Assembly: GCA_021648845.1 (NCBI GenBank)
Contig: JAKJHY010000001.1
Coordinates: forward strand, 434,001-498,000
Reading direction: 5' to 3'
Length of the DNA stretch: 64,000 nucleotides
From: Mycobacterium sp. MBM
GTDB taxonomy: Bacteria > Actinomycetota > Actinomycetes > Mycobacteriales > Mycobacteriaceae
The notes under the pieces were generated by a model. That model made no database searches. It saw nothing but the letters and a program-made list of their open reading frames with translations, and was not told the origin of the DNA. Below are positions 36,611-44,907 of this stretch, piece by piece (position 1 is the first letter of the stretch; every line of letters begins with the position of its first letter). The translations under genes and the position numbers were made by a program.

Positions 36611-36742
36611 ATGGATGTCGATGCAGCAGCGTCCCTGGCCGCGCTGACCGCGGGCGACTCGGCGCAACGAGTGAACGTGGCCCCTTCACGACGTGCGTCT
36701 GAACACGGCGTCCGGCCGCCGGCTGCACCGGTCCACTGCTGA
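36611..36742 (+). CDS. Possible 43-residue leader ORF upstream of the antiporter
   Basis: ATG with GGGGA four bases upstream opens a 43-codon frame starting MDVDAAASLAALTAGDS and ending PAAPVHC. Its TGA finishes two bases before the GTG of the antiporter, which has no ribosome-binding site of its own. This layout suggests translational coupling or a regulatory leader. The peptide resembles no family I recognise and codon content is not decisive. Confidence 0.35.
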   Translation: MDVDAAASLAALTAGDSAQRVNVAPSRRASEHGVRPPAAPVHC

Positions 36743-36744
36743 CC

Positions 36745-38403
36745 GTGGACCTGCACCCGTTTCCCACCATTGCCCTGATCCTCGCCCTCGCCACCGTGGC
36801 CGGATTGCTGGCCAACAAACTGCGCCAGCCGCTGATCGTGGCGTTCATCCTGGTGGGCGTCGCGGTCGGACCGGTCGGCACCGACTGGGTTTCCGCGGAT
36901 ACCACGATGGAGTTGCTGGCCCGGCTGGGGCTCGCGATCTTGCTGTTCCTGGTGGGGCTGAGGCTCGATCTGCACATGATCCGCAGCACCGGACCGGTGG
37001 CGGTGGTGACCGGTCTGGGCCAGGTCGTCTGCACGGCCCTGCTGGGCTACCTGATGGCCCTCGCACTGGATCTCAGTGGCATCACCGCGCTGTACGTCGC
37101 GGCGGCGCTGACCTTCTCCTCGACGATCGTCATCGTCAAACTGCTGTCCGACAAGCGCGAACTCGACCAGCTGCACGGGCGGATCACCCTGGGCATCCTC
37201 ATCGTGCAGGACATCGTCGTGGTGCTGGTGATGATCGCGCTGACCGCGTACGGCCAAGGATCCTCCGGGGGCGTGGGCAGCGGCATCGTGGTGGCGGCGC
37301 TGAAGGGCCTGGGCCTACTGGCGGCGATCTGGGCGTTGACCCGCTGGGTGATGCCGTGGCTGATGCCGCACGTCGCCAGGTCACAGGAACTGCTGGTCCT
37401 ATTCGGCGTCGCCTACGCGGTCTCGGTGGCCGCCTTCAGCGAGTGGCTGGGATTCAGTTCCGAAGTCGGGGCGTTCCTCGCCGGGGTGTCGCTGGCCAGC
37501 ACACAGTTTCGCGACGCCCTGGGCGCGCGGTTGGTCAGCCTGCGCGACTTTCTGCTGTTGTTCTTCTTCCTCAATCTGGGGGCCGGGCTGGACTTCACCG
37601 AGGCGGCCGGCCAGATCGTCGCCGCGATCATCCTCTCGGTGTTCGTGCTGATCGCCAAGCCGATGATCGTCATCGCGATCATGACGGTGATGCGATATCC
37701 GGTCCGGGTCGGTTTTGCCGTCGGGCTGCCGCTGGCGCAGATCTCGGAGTTCTCGCTGATTCTCGCCACACTGGGTGTGACGCTGGGGCATATCAGCGGC
37801 GCCACCCTCAGTTTGATCACCGTCGTCGGCCTGATCACCATCGCGGCGTCGACCTACCTGACGACGTACGCCGAACCGATCTTCGGTCGGTGCCGCCGGT
37901 GGCTCACCATCCTGGAGCGCGCGCAGCCGCGGGAACCGGAGCCCACCGATGCCGGCGATGACTTCGATGTGATCCTGTTCGGTCTGGGCCGGTTCGGAAG
38001 CCATCTCGCCGAACGCCTGTCCGCCGCGGGCCACCGTGTGCTGGGAGTCGACTTCGACGTGCACGGGGTGCGCACCCATCGCCGCAAGGGTGTGTCGATG
38101 ACCTTCGGCAGCGCCGAGGACCTCGACCTGCTCGAGACTCTTCCGCTGGAACGCGCCAAGTACGTCGTCAGTGCCATCCCGGTCCTGCAGACCAACCTCG
38201 CACTGCTGCACGGGCTTCGCGAGCACCAGTTCGCCGGGATCATCGCCTTGACCGCGCACACCCGCCACGATGCCGAGCAGCTGCGCGCCAGCGGGGTCGA
38301 CATCGTTCTCGAGCCATTCGCCTCGGCGGCCCACACGACGTCGGAGACCTTGCACGATCAGCTCGCCGCCGAGCAGCACGAGTCCGACGACCACGACGGC
38401 TGA
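36745..38403 (+). CDS. Kef-type monovalent cation/proton antiporter (CPA2) with TrkA-N domain
   Basis: A 552-residue membrane protein. About 12 helices form the Na/H exchanger fold (residues 1-390), including ALTFSSTIVIVKLLSDK and LGILIVQDIVVVLVM. A cytosolic Rossmann domain follows (VILFGLGRFGSHLAERLSAA), of the RCK/TrkA-N type that gates potassium export by nucleotide or redox state. It probably protects against electrophile or pH stress. The GTG start lies two bases after the possible leader ORF, and 141 bp after the ATPase stop, so it may belong to that operon. Confidence 0.9.
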   Translation: MDLHPFPTIALILALATVAGLLANKLRQPLIVAFILVGVAVGPVGTDWVSADTTMELLARLGLAILLFLVGLRLDLHMIRSTGPVAVVTGLGQVVCTALLGYLMALALDLSGITALYVAAALTFSSTIVIVKLLSDKRELDQLHGRITLGILIVQDIVVVLVMIALTAYGQGSSGGVGSGIVVAALKGLGLLAAIWALTRWVMPWLMPHVARSQELLVLFGVAYAVSVAAFSEWLGFSSEVGAFLAGVSLASTQFRDALGARLVSLRDFLLLFFFLNLGAGLDFTEAAGQIVAAIILSVFVLIAKPMIVIAIMTVMRYPVRVGFAVGLPLAQISEFSLILATLGVTLGHISGATLSLITVVGLITIAASTYLTTYAEPIFGRCRRWLTILERAQPREPEPTDAGDDFDVILFGLGRFGSHLAERLSAAGHRVLGVDFDVHGVRTHRRKGVSMTFGSAEDLDLLETLPLERAKYVVSAIPVLQTNLALLHGLREHQFAGIIALTAHTRHDAEQLRASGVDIVLEPFASAAHTTSETLHDQLAAEQHESDDHDG

Positions 38404-38422
38404 GCACCGAGTCGGGCTCAGC

Positions 38423-39304
38423 TCACTGCGGCCGGACCACCGTCACCGGGACGTCGACCGACTGGGCCACCGTGGAACTCACCGAACCCAGCAGCATCCC
38501 GGAGAACCCGCCCCGCCCGTGGCTGCCCACGACGACGAGCTGCGCGAAGCGTGACCGTTCGATCAACCGCCGGCCGGGCTGGTCGAATTCCACGTGCCGC
38601 CGCACCCGCACATCGGGAAACTGCTCCTGCCAGCCCGCCAGCCGCTCGGCGAGGGTCTGCTCCGCCTGTTGTTCGATATCTGGCCAGCCGCCGCCGGGCA
38701 GCGCCCAGCCGCTGCGGTCACTCCAGACGTGCAGTGCCTCCAATTCCACGCCCCGCCGTGACGCCTCCTCGAAGGCGAACGCGGTGGCCGCCTCCGATGC
38801 CGGGGAGCCGTCCACGCCCACCAGCACCGACGCGGTGGCATCCGGCAACACGCCCATGTGACTGTGCACCACGGTGACGGGGCAGTGTGCGTGACGGATC
38901 AACCCCGCGCTCACCGATCCCAATTTCAGTCGGGCGAACCCGCCCGTCCCTCGGCTGCCGACCACCACCATTCGCGCGGTCGAGGACGCATCGATGAGGG
39001 CACTGAGTGCGCCGTCGCCGATCACCTCCGTGTGCACGTCGGGGGGATCGCCGTCCCCGGTGTCGGCGAGCACCGCCTGACGCGCGTAGTTCAACGTGTC
39101 CTCGGCGTTGTCCCGTTCGCAGGAGGCCGCCAACTCGTCCGCCGGAGCCAGCGGCCAGGTCACCACGGACGGCCGCACGGCGTACATCAGCTGCAGGGGC
39201 GCGCCACACAGTCGGGCCTCGGCAGCGGCCCACCGCACGGCCGCGCCGGCCTGCTGGGATCCGTCGACACCGACGATGATCCCGCCGCTCCGCTGATCGC
39301 TCAT
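38423..39304 (-). CDS. Universal stress protein, two UspA domains
   Basis: A 293-residue tandem Usp protein, closely patterned on Rv2623. ATP loops are VVGSRGTGGFARLKLGSVS and VVGSHGRGGFSGMLLGSVS. The middle segment SVLVGVDGSPASEAATAFAF begins the second domain. ATG 39304 directly precedes IIVGVDGS by seven residues and follows GGAGGAC. It lies downstream of the FMN-binding protein gene on the same strand, probably under the box at 39844-39857. Convergent with the antiporter. Confidence 0.92.
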   Translation of the reverse strand: MSDQRSGGIIVGVDGSQQAGAAVRWAAAEARLCGAPLQLMYAVRPSVVTWPLAPADELAASCERDNAEDTLNYARQAVLADTGDGDPPDVHTEVIGDGALSALIDASSTARMVVVGSRGTGGFARLKLGSVSAGLIRHAHCPVTVVHSHMGVLPDATASVLVGVDGSPASEAATAFAFEEASRRGVELEALHVWSDRSGWALPGGGWPDIEQQAEQTLAERLAGWQEQFPDVRVRRHVEFDQPGRRLIERSRFAQLVVVGSHGRGGFSGMLLGSVSSTVAQSVDVPVTVVRPQ

Positions 39305-39357
39305 CTGGTCCTCCGGTTCGATGACGGTGACGGGGTGTGCACGATTGGCCCGTGGGA

Positions 39358-39807
39358 TCAGCCGAGCACGGGGTCTTCGGCGGCGAGCCAGTTCGCCGGT
39401 GCGCCGGCGAACTGGAAGCGCCGACCGGTCACGCTGCGCGGCCGGATCCGGACGAAATGCTGCTTCTCCGAAGCGGTCCACGGAACCAACGCGGCGCGTT
39501 CGGCCTCGGCGATCTCGTCGTCGCTGCGCAGCAGGCGTGCCACACCCGCGACGATCACGCTCCAGCCCTGCTCCCGGTTGTAGCCATCGGCTTCGAAGAG
39601 CACGTGGTTGTTGATCGCTGAGCTGACCAGTTTGGTGCCCGAGGCGGTGCGGAACAGGATGGTCCGGTCCTGCACCGCGAAGTTCACCGGGAAGATCCCG
39701 GGGTGACCGTCGACGGTGGTGACGAGCCGTCCGAGTGCGGTGCCGGACAACAGATCCCAGCACTGCGTGACGGACAGGATGGACATGGTTCGGGCGTCAT
39801 CGGTCAT
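39358..39807 (-). CDS. Pyridoxamine 5'-phosphate oxidase-like FMN-binding protein
   Basis: A 149-residue split-barrel flavin or F420-binding protein. Recognisable strands are GRLVTTVDGHPGIFPVNFAV, ILFRTASGTKL and GWSVIVAGVARLL. Relatives such as Rv0080 lie beside Rv0079 in the M. tuberculosis DosR regulon, and here the gene is also adjacent to an Rv0079-like gene. ATG 39807 is preferred because longer frames run into the DosR-like box. The substrate is unknown. Confidence 0.82.
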   Translation of the reverse strand: MTDDARTMSILSVTQCWDLLSGTALGRLVTTVDGHPGIFPVNFAVQDRTILFRTASGTKLVSSAINNHVLFEADGYNREQGWSVIVAGVARLLRSDDEIAEAERAALVPWTASEKQHFVRIRPRSVTGRRFQFAGAPANWLAAEDPVLG

Positions 39808-39843
39808 GTAGCGACGGTAGGCGGCAGACGCCGTCGGGGGCTG

Positions 39844-39857
39844 CGGCCCAAAGTCCT
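39844..39857 (-). promoter_or_regulatory. DosR-like box upstream of the FMN-binding protein and Usp gene
   Basis: On the minus strand AGGACTTTGGGCCG, core GACTTTGGGC, ending 36 bp before the ATG at 39807. Best match in the set to the common GGACTTTGGGCC form of DosR sites. Confidence 0.55.
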
Positions 39858-39882
39858 CGGTTGCGGGTACCAAGGGCACCCG

Positions 39883-40674
39883 CTACCCGGCGGGGGTGAG
39901 TACCGCAAGATCCCCGTCGTAGCGCCGGTACAGCACGCTGGCACGCCCTTCGGCGGCGTCGATGTAGAACAGGAACGGCAACTTCATCAGGTCCATGCGT
40001 TCGACGGCGGCCTCCTGTCGAAGGCAGGGCACCCGGTGCGGACTGATCGTGATCGGCCGTTCGTACGGCGCCAACGCGTCGGCCAGGGCCGGGTCGACCA
40101 GCGCCAGGCGGATATCCGTTGCACCGCTTCGATAGACCACTGCCGCTGCACCGGTGGCGATTTCGTTGAACAGATGGAAGTCGTAGTCGAGCAGTTCCAT
40201 CTCGCGGATCGCGTCATCGACGGTGCACGGTGCCATCGCGAATGTCTTGCGGCGGCTGATCGACGGTGCGCCGTCGGTGTCGGGATGCCGGCTTGCCCGT
40301 ATCGGTTCGGCGGCATCACGCCAGGGCGGGGCCACGTCCGGGCCTCGGTGCGGCTCCCAGAGCGCGACGACGCGTTCGATCGCGCGGCGCAGCCGCGCCT
40401 CCAGCTGGTCGATGGCTTCATGGGCGTGCCCGGCCTCGACCTGGGCACGTACCGGGCGGCCGCGGACAGTCAGATTGGCCTGTGCGAGCACCGTGTTCGC
40501 GACGGCGGGATTGTGCCGACGCGTCAGCCTCACCCGGACGTGCGATATCGGGTGGCGCGTCAGACGGGTCAAGCCGCCGATCTTGGTGCGCGCATACTCT
40601 GCGGCGCCGGGAAAGTCGCCGTCAATCGTCATGTCGACGGGGGCAGGGGCACTGATCGGTTCGACATTGCTCAT
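39883..40674 (-). CDS. Ribosome hibernation factor, Rv0079-like (S30AE family)
   Basis: A 263-residue protein. Residues about 10-100 resemble the S30AE ribosome-binding domain (RVRLTRRHNPAVANTVLAQA). Two copies of the C-terminal dimerisation-type domain follow: AIREMELLDYDFHLFNEIAT with AVVYRSG, then AVERMDLMKLPFLFYIDAAE with SVLYRRYDGDLAVLTP. This doubled tail is shared with Rv0079, the dormancy-associated translation inhibitor. It probably silences ribosomes in hypoxia or stationary phase. A DosR-like box lies 36 bp upstream. Confidence 0.88.
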   Translation of the reverse strand: MSNVEPISAPAPVDMTIDGDFPGAAEYARTKIGGLTRLTRHPISHVRVRLTRRHNPAVANTVLAQANLTVRGRPVRAQVEAGHAHEAIDQLEARLRRAIERVVALWEPHRGPDVAPPWRDAAEPIRASRHPDTDGAPSISRRKTFAMAPCTVDDAIREMELLDYDFHLFNEIATGAAAVVYRSGATDIRLALVDPALADALAPYERPITISPHRVPCLRQEAAVERMDLMKLPFLFYIDAAEGRASVLYRRYDGDLAVLTPAG

Positions 40675-40709
40675 ATCTCTGGGTACCCCGCGGGCCGTGG
40701 CCGCGGTTA

Positions 40710-40723
40710 GGGCCGAAAGTCAT
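40710..40723 (-). promoter_or_regulatory. DosR-like box upstream of the hibernation factor
   Basis: On the minus strand ATGACTTTCGGCCC, core GACTTTCGGC, ending 35 bp before the start at 40674. Spacing matches the boxes at 30559 and 39844. Confidence 0.5.
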
Positions 40724-40757
40724 CGGTGGGCGGTGTTGTCGAACGGCCTTCGACGGC

Positions 40758-40771
40758 GGGACTTCGGACTC
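40758..40771 (+). promoter_or_regulatory. DosR-like box upstream of the SRPBCC gene
   Basis: GGGACTTCGGACTC, differing at one base from the box at 30559-30572. It ends 75 bp before the GTG at 40847, and may serve the SRPBCC gene and the redox/kinase module beyond it. Confidence 0.5.
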
Positions 40772-40846
40772 TGGGACCACGTTGCCGGCACTGCTGGGAT
40801 ATCGGTGCGGACACCATCGCGTGCCCGCGCCGGAGAGGAGCACATC

Positions 40847-41524
40847 GTGAACCCCCGCACTGTCCAGCACCGGCAACACCCCGTCGTGGCCGACATCATG
40901 GCCGCGATCGGCATCGGTGCGCTCTACCTGGCCCATGTGCGCCCGCGCATGTACGGCTGGGGGGCTCGCGCAGACGAGCTGTGCGGCACCCTGCCGGGCG
41001 ACGAGTTGGTCGTTGCCGGGGTGCCGCGCACCACCCGGGCGGTCACCATCCACGCGGCGCCGCACCAGGTCTGGCCGTGGCTGGCCCAGATCGGGGAGGA
41101 TCGCGGTGGGTTCTACAGCTATGACCTGCTGGAACGGGCGGTCGGGGCCGATGTGCACAACGCCGACGTCATCCACCCGCAGTGGCAGCGGCTCGGGGTC
41201 GGCGACACGATCTGGCTGGCCCGCCGATACGGTCGGGCCGCACGGCAGCTGGTGGCCGCCGTGCAACCGGCCTCGCACCTGGTGTTGGTGTCGGCAGCCG
41301 ACTATGCGCGGTTACAGCGCGGGCAACGGGCCGCCGGCGCCTGGGCGTTCGTCCTGCGCCCCGAGGGTGCCGGGGCGCGCCTGCTGGCCCGCGGCAGCGG
41401 CGGTGCCGTCGGCCACGTCTGGTTCGATGTGCCCCACTTCGTGATGGAAACCAAGATGCTGCGCGGTATCGCTCGCCGGGTGCACCTCCAGCAGCGCCGG
41501 GCGGCTGCGGGAGCCCGGACGTGA
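40847..41524 (+). CDS. SRPBCC-like protein of unknown function
   Basis: A 225-residue protein with a possible N-terminal membrane helix (VVADIMAAIGIGALYLAHV) followed by a START/SRPBCC-like region: TRAVTIHAAPHQVWPWLAQI and RGGFYSYDLLERAVGADVHN, then LVLVSAADY and WAFVLRPEG. Such folds bind hydrophobic ligands. The GTG start has GGAGAGGAG six bases upstream. It is divergent from the hibernation factor and precedes the receiver-reductase gene by 100 bp on the same strand. No ligand can be named. Confidence 0.75.
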   Translation: MNPRTVQHRQHPVVADIMAAIGIGALYLAHVRPRMYGWGARADELCGTLPGDELVVAGVPRTTRAVTIHAAPHQVWPWLAQIGEDRGGFYSYDLLERAVGADVHNADVIHPQWQRLGVGDTIWLARRYGRAARQLVAAVQPASHLVLVSAADYARLQRGQRAAGAWAFVLRPEGAGARLLARGSGGAVGHVWFDVPHFVMETKMLRGIARRVHLQQRRAAAGART

Positions 41525-41624
41525 GGCAGCGGCGCCGACGTCGCCAGCACCGGACCAGCGCAGACCGCGGCAACGGCGGGCTGGCCCTGATATCCGCTGG
41601 ACCAGCGGCGCATACTTGTATGCG

Positions 41625-43328
41625 ATGCCCGGATCCGAGAACCAACCCCGTTTACCCGCAATCCTGACGGTCGACGACGACCCGGCCGTCTCGCGTGCGG
41701 TCGCCCGCGATCTGCGCCGCCACTACGGCGAGCGCTACCGCATCATCCGCGCCGAATCCGGCGCGGATGCCATCGACGCACTCAAGGAACTGAAACTGCG
41801 CGGTGACACCGTCGCCGTCTTCGTGGCCGACTACCGGATGCCCGGGATGAGCGGTATCGAATTCCTCGAACGCGCGATGGACTTCTTCCCGCTCGCCCGG
41901 CGGGTGCTGTTGACGGCGTACGCCGACACCCACGCCGCCATCGACGCGATCAACGTCGTCGACCTGGACCATTACCTGCTCAAGCCCTGGGACCCGCCGC
42001 AGGAGAAGTTGTACCCCGTCATCGACGGGCTGCTGGAGGAGTGGCGGGCCGTCGGTGACCGCGGTATGCCGTACACGAAGGTGATCGGTCATCGGTACAG
42101 CGACCGGTCCTGGGAGGTTCGCCAGTTCCTGGCGCGCAACGAGTACTCGTTCCGCTCGGTGAACGCCGAGGAACCCAAGGGGCAGCAGCTGCTGGAGGCC
42201 GCCGGCCTGGACGGCACCCGACTGCCGGTGGTCATCACCGAGAAGGGCGAGACGCTCGTCGAACCGACCGACGCCGAGCTGGCCACCCTGCTGGGCCTGT
42301 CGACGAGTCCGTCGCTGGAGATGTACGACCTCGCCGTGATCGGCGGCGGTCCCGCCGGACTGGCCGCCGCGGTGTACGGCGCCTCCGAGGGCCTCAAGAC
42401 GGTGCTGATCGAGAAGTCCTCGACCGGTGGTCAAGCCGGGCGCAGCTCGAAGATCGAGAACTACCTGGGCTTCCCGACCGGCATCTCGGGCGCGGAGTTG
42501 ACCACCTCGGCCCGGCGGCAGGCCGAGAAGTTCGGCGCCGAGGTGATCACCACCCAGGAGGCGGGTCGCCTCGAGGTCAACGGCATCGGCGCGGCGCACT
42601 CGCTGCGCCTCAATGAGTCGCAGACCATCGGCGCCCGCGCGGTGATCCTGGCCACCGGTGTGGAGTACCGCCAACTGCAGATCACCGGATGCTGGGAGAA
42701 CCCCGATGACCCGGAATGCAATTACATCGGCCGCGGCGTCTATTACGGGGCGTCGGTCTCGGACAACACCGAGTGCGCCGGCGAGGACGTCTACATCGTG
42801 GGCGGCGCCAACTCGGCGGGTCAGGCCGCGATGTACATGTCCGAGACGGCCAAGTCGGTGACCATGCTGATCCGCGGCCCGTCGCTGGAGGCCGGCATGT
42901 CGCAGTACCTGGTGGACCGGATCACCAAGACGGCCAATATCACCGTCCGGACCTGCACCGAGGTCGTCGACACCGTCGCGACCGAGGGCCGACTGTCCGG
43001 TCTGGTCCTGCTCGACAAACGCACCGGCGAACGGGAAACGGTCGTCAGCGACCGGATGTGTTGTTTCATCGGGGCCACGCCGCGCACGGATTGGCTGGAG
43101 GAAGCGGGAATAGCCCGCGACGATCACGGCTTCATCTTGTCGGGGCCCGATCTGCGCGACAAGGTGGGCTGGACGCTGGACCGTCCACCGCATCACCTCG
43201 AGACCAGCGTCCCGGGGGTGTTCGTCGCCGGCGACGTGCGATCGGAATCCGCCAAGCGGGTGGCCGCCGCGGTCGGTGAGGGCTCGATGGCAGTGATGTT
43301 GGTGCACCGGTATCTGGCGGAAGCCTGA
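41625..43328 (+). CDS. Receiver / glutaredoxin-like / thioredoxin-reductase-like fusion flavoprotein lacking CxxC
   Basis: A 567-residue three-part protein. Residues 12-125 are a canonical response-regulator receiver (acidic D17-D19, phospho-accepting D69 in FVADYRMPGMSG, K120). Residues about 151-225 look like a glutaredoxin fold, with the cis-Pro segment LPVVITEKGETLVEP, but the usual CPxC reads YSDRS. Residues 233-560 form a thioredoxin-reductase-like domain with FAD (VIGGGPAGLAAAVYG) and NAD(P)H (VYIVGGANSAGQAA) sites; the redox CxxC before the latter reads YGAS. Remaining Cys are scattered. Signal input may thus control NAD(P)H oxidation without a disulfide. Start ATG 41625 is preferred over TTG 41616. 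The kinase gene follows by 14 nt. Confidence 0.88.
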   Translation: MPGSENQPRLPAILTVDDDPAVSRAVARDLRRHYGERYRIIRAESGADAIDALKELKLRGDTVAVFVADYRMPGMSGIEFLERAMDFFPLARRVLLTAYADTHAAIDAINVVDLDHYLLKPWDPPQEKLYPVIDGLLEEWRAVGDRGMPYTKVIGHRYSDRSWEVRQFLARNEYSFRSVNAEEPKGQQLLEAAGLDGTRLPVVITEKGETLVEPTDAELATLLGLSTSPSLEMYDLAVIGGGPAGLAAAVYGASEGLKTVLIEKSSTGGQAGRSSKIENYLGFPTGISGAELTTSARRQAEKFGAEVITTQEAGRLEVNGIGAAHSLRLNESQTIGARAVILATGVEYRQLQITGCWENPDDPECNYIGRGVYYGASVSDNTECAGEDVYIVGGANSAGQAAMYMSETAKSVTMLIRGPSLEAGMSQYLVDRITKTANITVRTCTEVVDTVATEGRLSGLVLLDKRTGERETVVSDRMCCFIGATPRTDWLEEAGIARDDHGFILSGPDLRDKVGWTLDRPPHHLETSVPGVFVAGDVRSESAKRVAAAVGEGSMAVMLVHRYLAEA

Positions 43329-43342
43329 GAGGACGAGAGAGC

Positions 43343-44848
43343 ATGGGCTCACAGCACGGTGACGAGTGTGTGCGCGATGAGCTGCGCACGCTGTTCCTCT
43401 TCGAGCACCTCTCCGATGAGCAGTTGGACATCCTCTGCGAGGCCGGCCATATCGAGACGTTCCCGCCGGGGCCGATCGTGGTGGAGGGTGAACGGGCCAC
43501 CTGCTTCTACGTGTTGATCGACGGTGAGCTGGTCATGTCGAAACGCTCCGGCGGCGTCGACATCCAGACCAACCGGACCTCCCAACGCGGGGTGTACTTC
43601 GGTGCGTGGTCGGCCTATATCCCCGGCGAGGAGCAGCTTTATCAGGCCTCGGTACGGCTGGTCGCCGAGTCGCGGATCTTCGTGCTGGCGGCCGACACCT
43701 TCGCCGAGTTCATGCGCACCCAGTTCCCGATGGCGGTGCACCTGATGGAGGGCCAGCTGGTCGGCGGGCGGCGACAGAGTCAGATCATCGGGCAGCGGGA
43801 GAAGCTGCTGGCCTTGGGCACCATCACCGCCGGGCTCACCCATCAGCTCAACAATCCGGCTGCGGCGACCGCACGCGCGGTCGCCGACCTACGCGAGAGC
43901 GTCGGGCATATGCGCAACAAGCTGGCCATGGTGGCCGAGGCGAAGTTCACCCCCGAAGCGTTGCGCGTCCTGGTCAACATGCAGGATCAGGTCGCCGAGC
44001 AGGTCGCCAAGAACAAGGGGATGGAACTGTCGGCGCTGGAGGCCTCCGACCGCGAGGACGAACTCGGCGACTGGCTGGAAGATCACAACATCAACGGTGC
44101 CTGGGACTACGCGCCGACGTTCGTCGAGGCCGGCCTGGACACCGCGTGGCTGGAGCAGGTGGCCGCCGTCATCGAGGATTCCGATTGCACCGCCTCGCTG
44201 CAGGGCGCGATCGGGTGGTTGAAGTACACCATCGACAACGAGCTGCGGATGAACGAGATCGCCGAGGCCAGTAAACGGATCTCGGCTCTGCTCGCCGGCG
44301 CCAAACAGTATTCGCAAATGGACCGCGGTAGCTACGGCAGTGCCGATGTACACGAATTGTTGCGCAGCACCATCATGATGTTCGGTGACAAGATCGGTGG
44401 CCCCGGCAAGGGTAAGCCGGTGTCGATCGTCAAGGATCTGGACAAGTCGCTGCCCGAATTGCAGTGCTATCCAGGCGATCTCAACCAGGTGTGGACCAAC
44501 ATCATCGACAACGCGATTCAGGCGATGGACGGGCACGGCACGTTGACGATTCGCACCGCGCGGGAGAACGAGCAGATGATCCGGGTGGAGATCTGTGATG
44601 ACGGCCCGGGCATCCCGGAGGATGTCATCGAGCGCATCTTCACCCCGTTCTTCACCACCAAGCCGTTCGGGGAAGGCACCGGCCTCGGCCTGGACCTGGC
44701 CTGGCGCATCGTGGTCGAAAAGCACGGCGGAAACATCTCGGTGCAGAGCACACCCGGCGACACCCGGTTCGCCGTCTGCCTTCCGCTGGTGGCGCCGGCT
44801 CCGCTGACCCCCACGCCGGGTGAACTCGCCGCCGCCGGCACCGAATAG
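43343..44848 (+). CDS. Histidine kinase with N-terminal cyclic-nucleotide-binding domain
   Basis: A 501-residue cytoplasmic sensor kinase. Residues about 14-130 form a cNMP-binding-type domain (LFLFEHLSDEQLDILCEAGH, GPIVVEGERATCFYVLIDGE). The phospho-accepting His is H167 in AGLTHQLNNPAAA. The ATPase domain has the N box NIIDNAIQAM, the DDGPGIP loop, FTPFFTTKPFGEGTGLGLDL and a final G-rich loop. No membrane segment is seen. It is co-transcribed with the receiver-reductase fusion and is the obvious phosphodonor for D69. The ligand of the cNMP domain is unknown; the arginine typical of cAMP binding is not evident. Confidence 0.9.
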   Translation: MGSQHGDECVRDELRTLFLFEHLSDEQLDILCEAGHIETFPPGPIVVEGERATCFYVLIDGELVMSKRSGGVDIQTNRTSQRGVYFGAWSAYIPGEEQLYQASVRLVAESRIFVLAADTFAEFMRTQFPMAVHLMEGQLVGGRRQSQIIGQREKLLALGTITAGLTHQLNNPAAATARAVADLRESVGHMRNKLAMVAEAKFTPEALRVLVNMQDQVAEQVAKNKGMELSALEASDREDELGDWLEDHNINGAWDYAPTFVEAGLDTAWLEQVAAVIEDSDCTASLQGAIGWLKYTIDNELRMNEIAEASKRISALLAGAKQYSQMDRGSYGSADVHELLRSTIMMFGDKIGGPGKGKPVSIVKDLDKSLPELQCYPGDLNQVWTNIIDNAIQAMDGHGTLTIRTARENEQMIRVEICDDGPGIPEDVIERIFTPFFTTKPFGEGTGLGLDLAWRIVVEKHGGNISVQSTPGDTRFAVCLPLVAPAPLTPTPGELAAAGTE

Positions 44849-44907
44849 CGTGCCATCACCGTGCGCGGATCGGAATGCGTGCGGCGGCCGCGGCGGTTGA
44901 CCGGGGT

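Noticed and set aside
30299-44848. The stress island as a recent mobile element
   Set aside because: No integrase, transposase, tRNA target, flanking repeats or obvious base-composition shift was seen; old accumulation is more likely.
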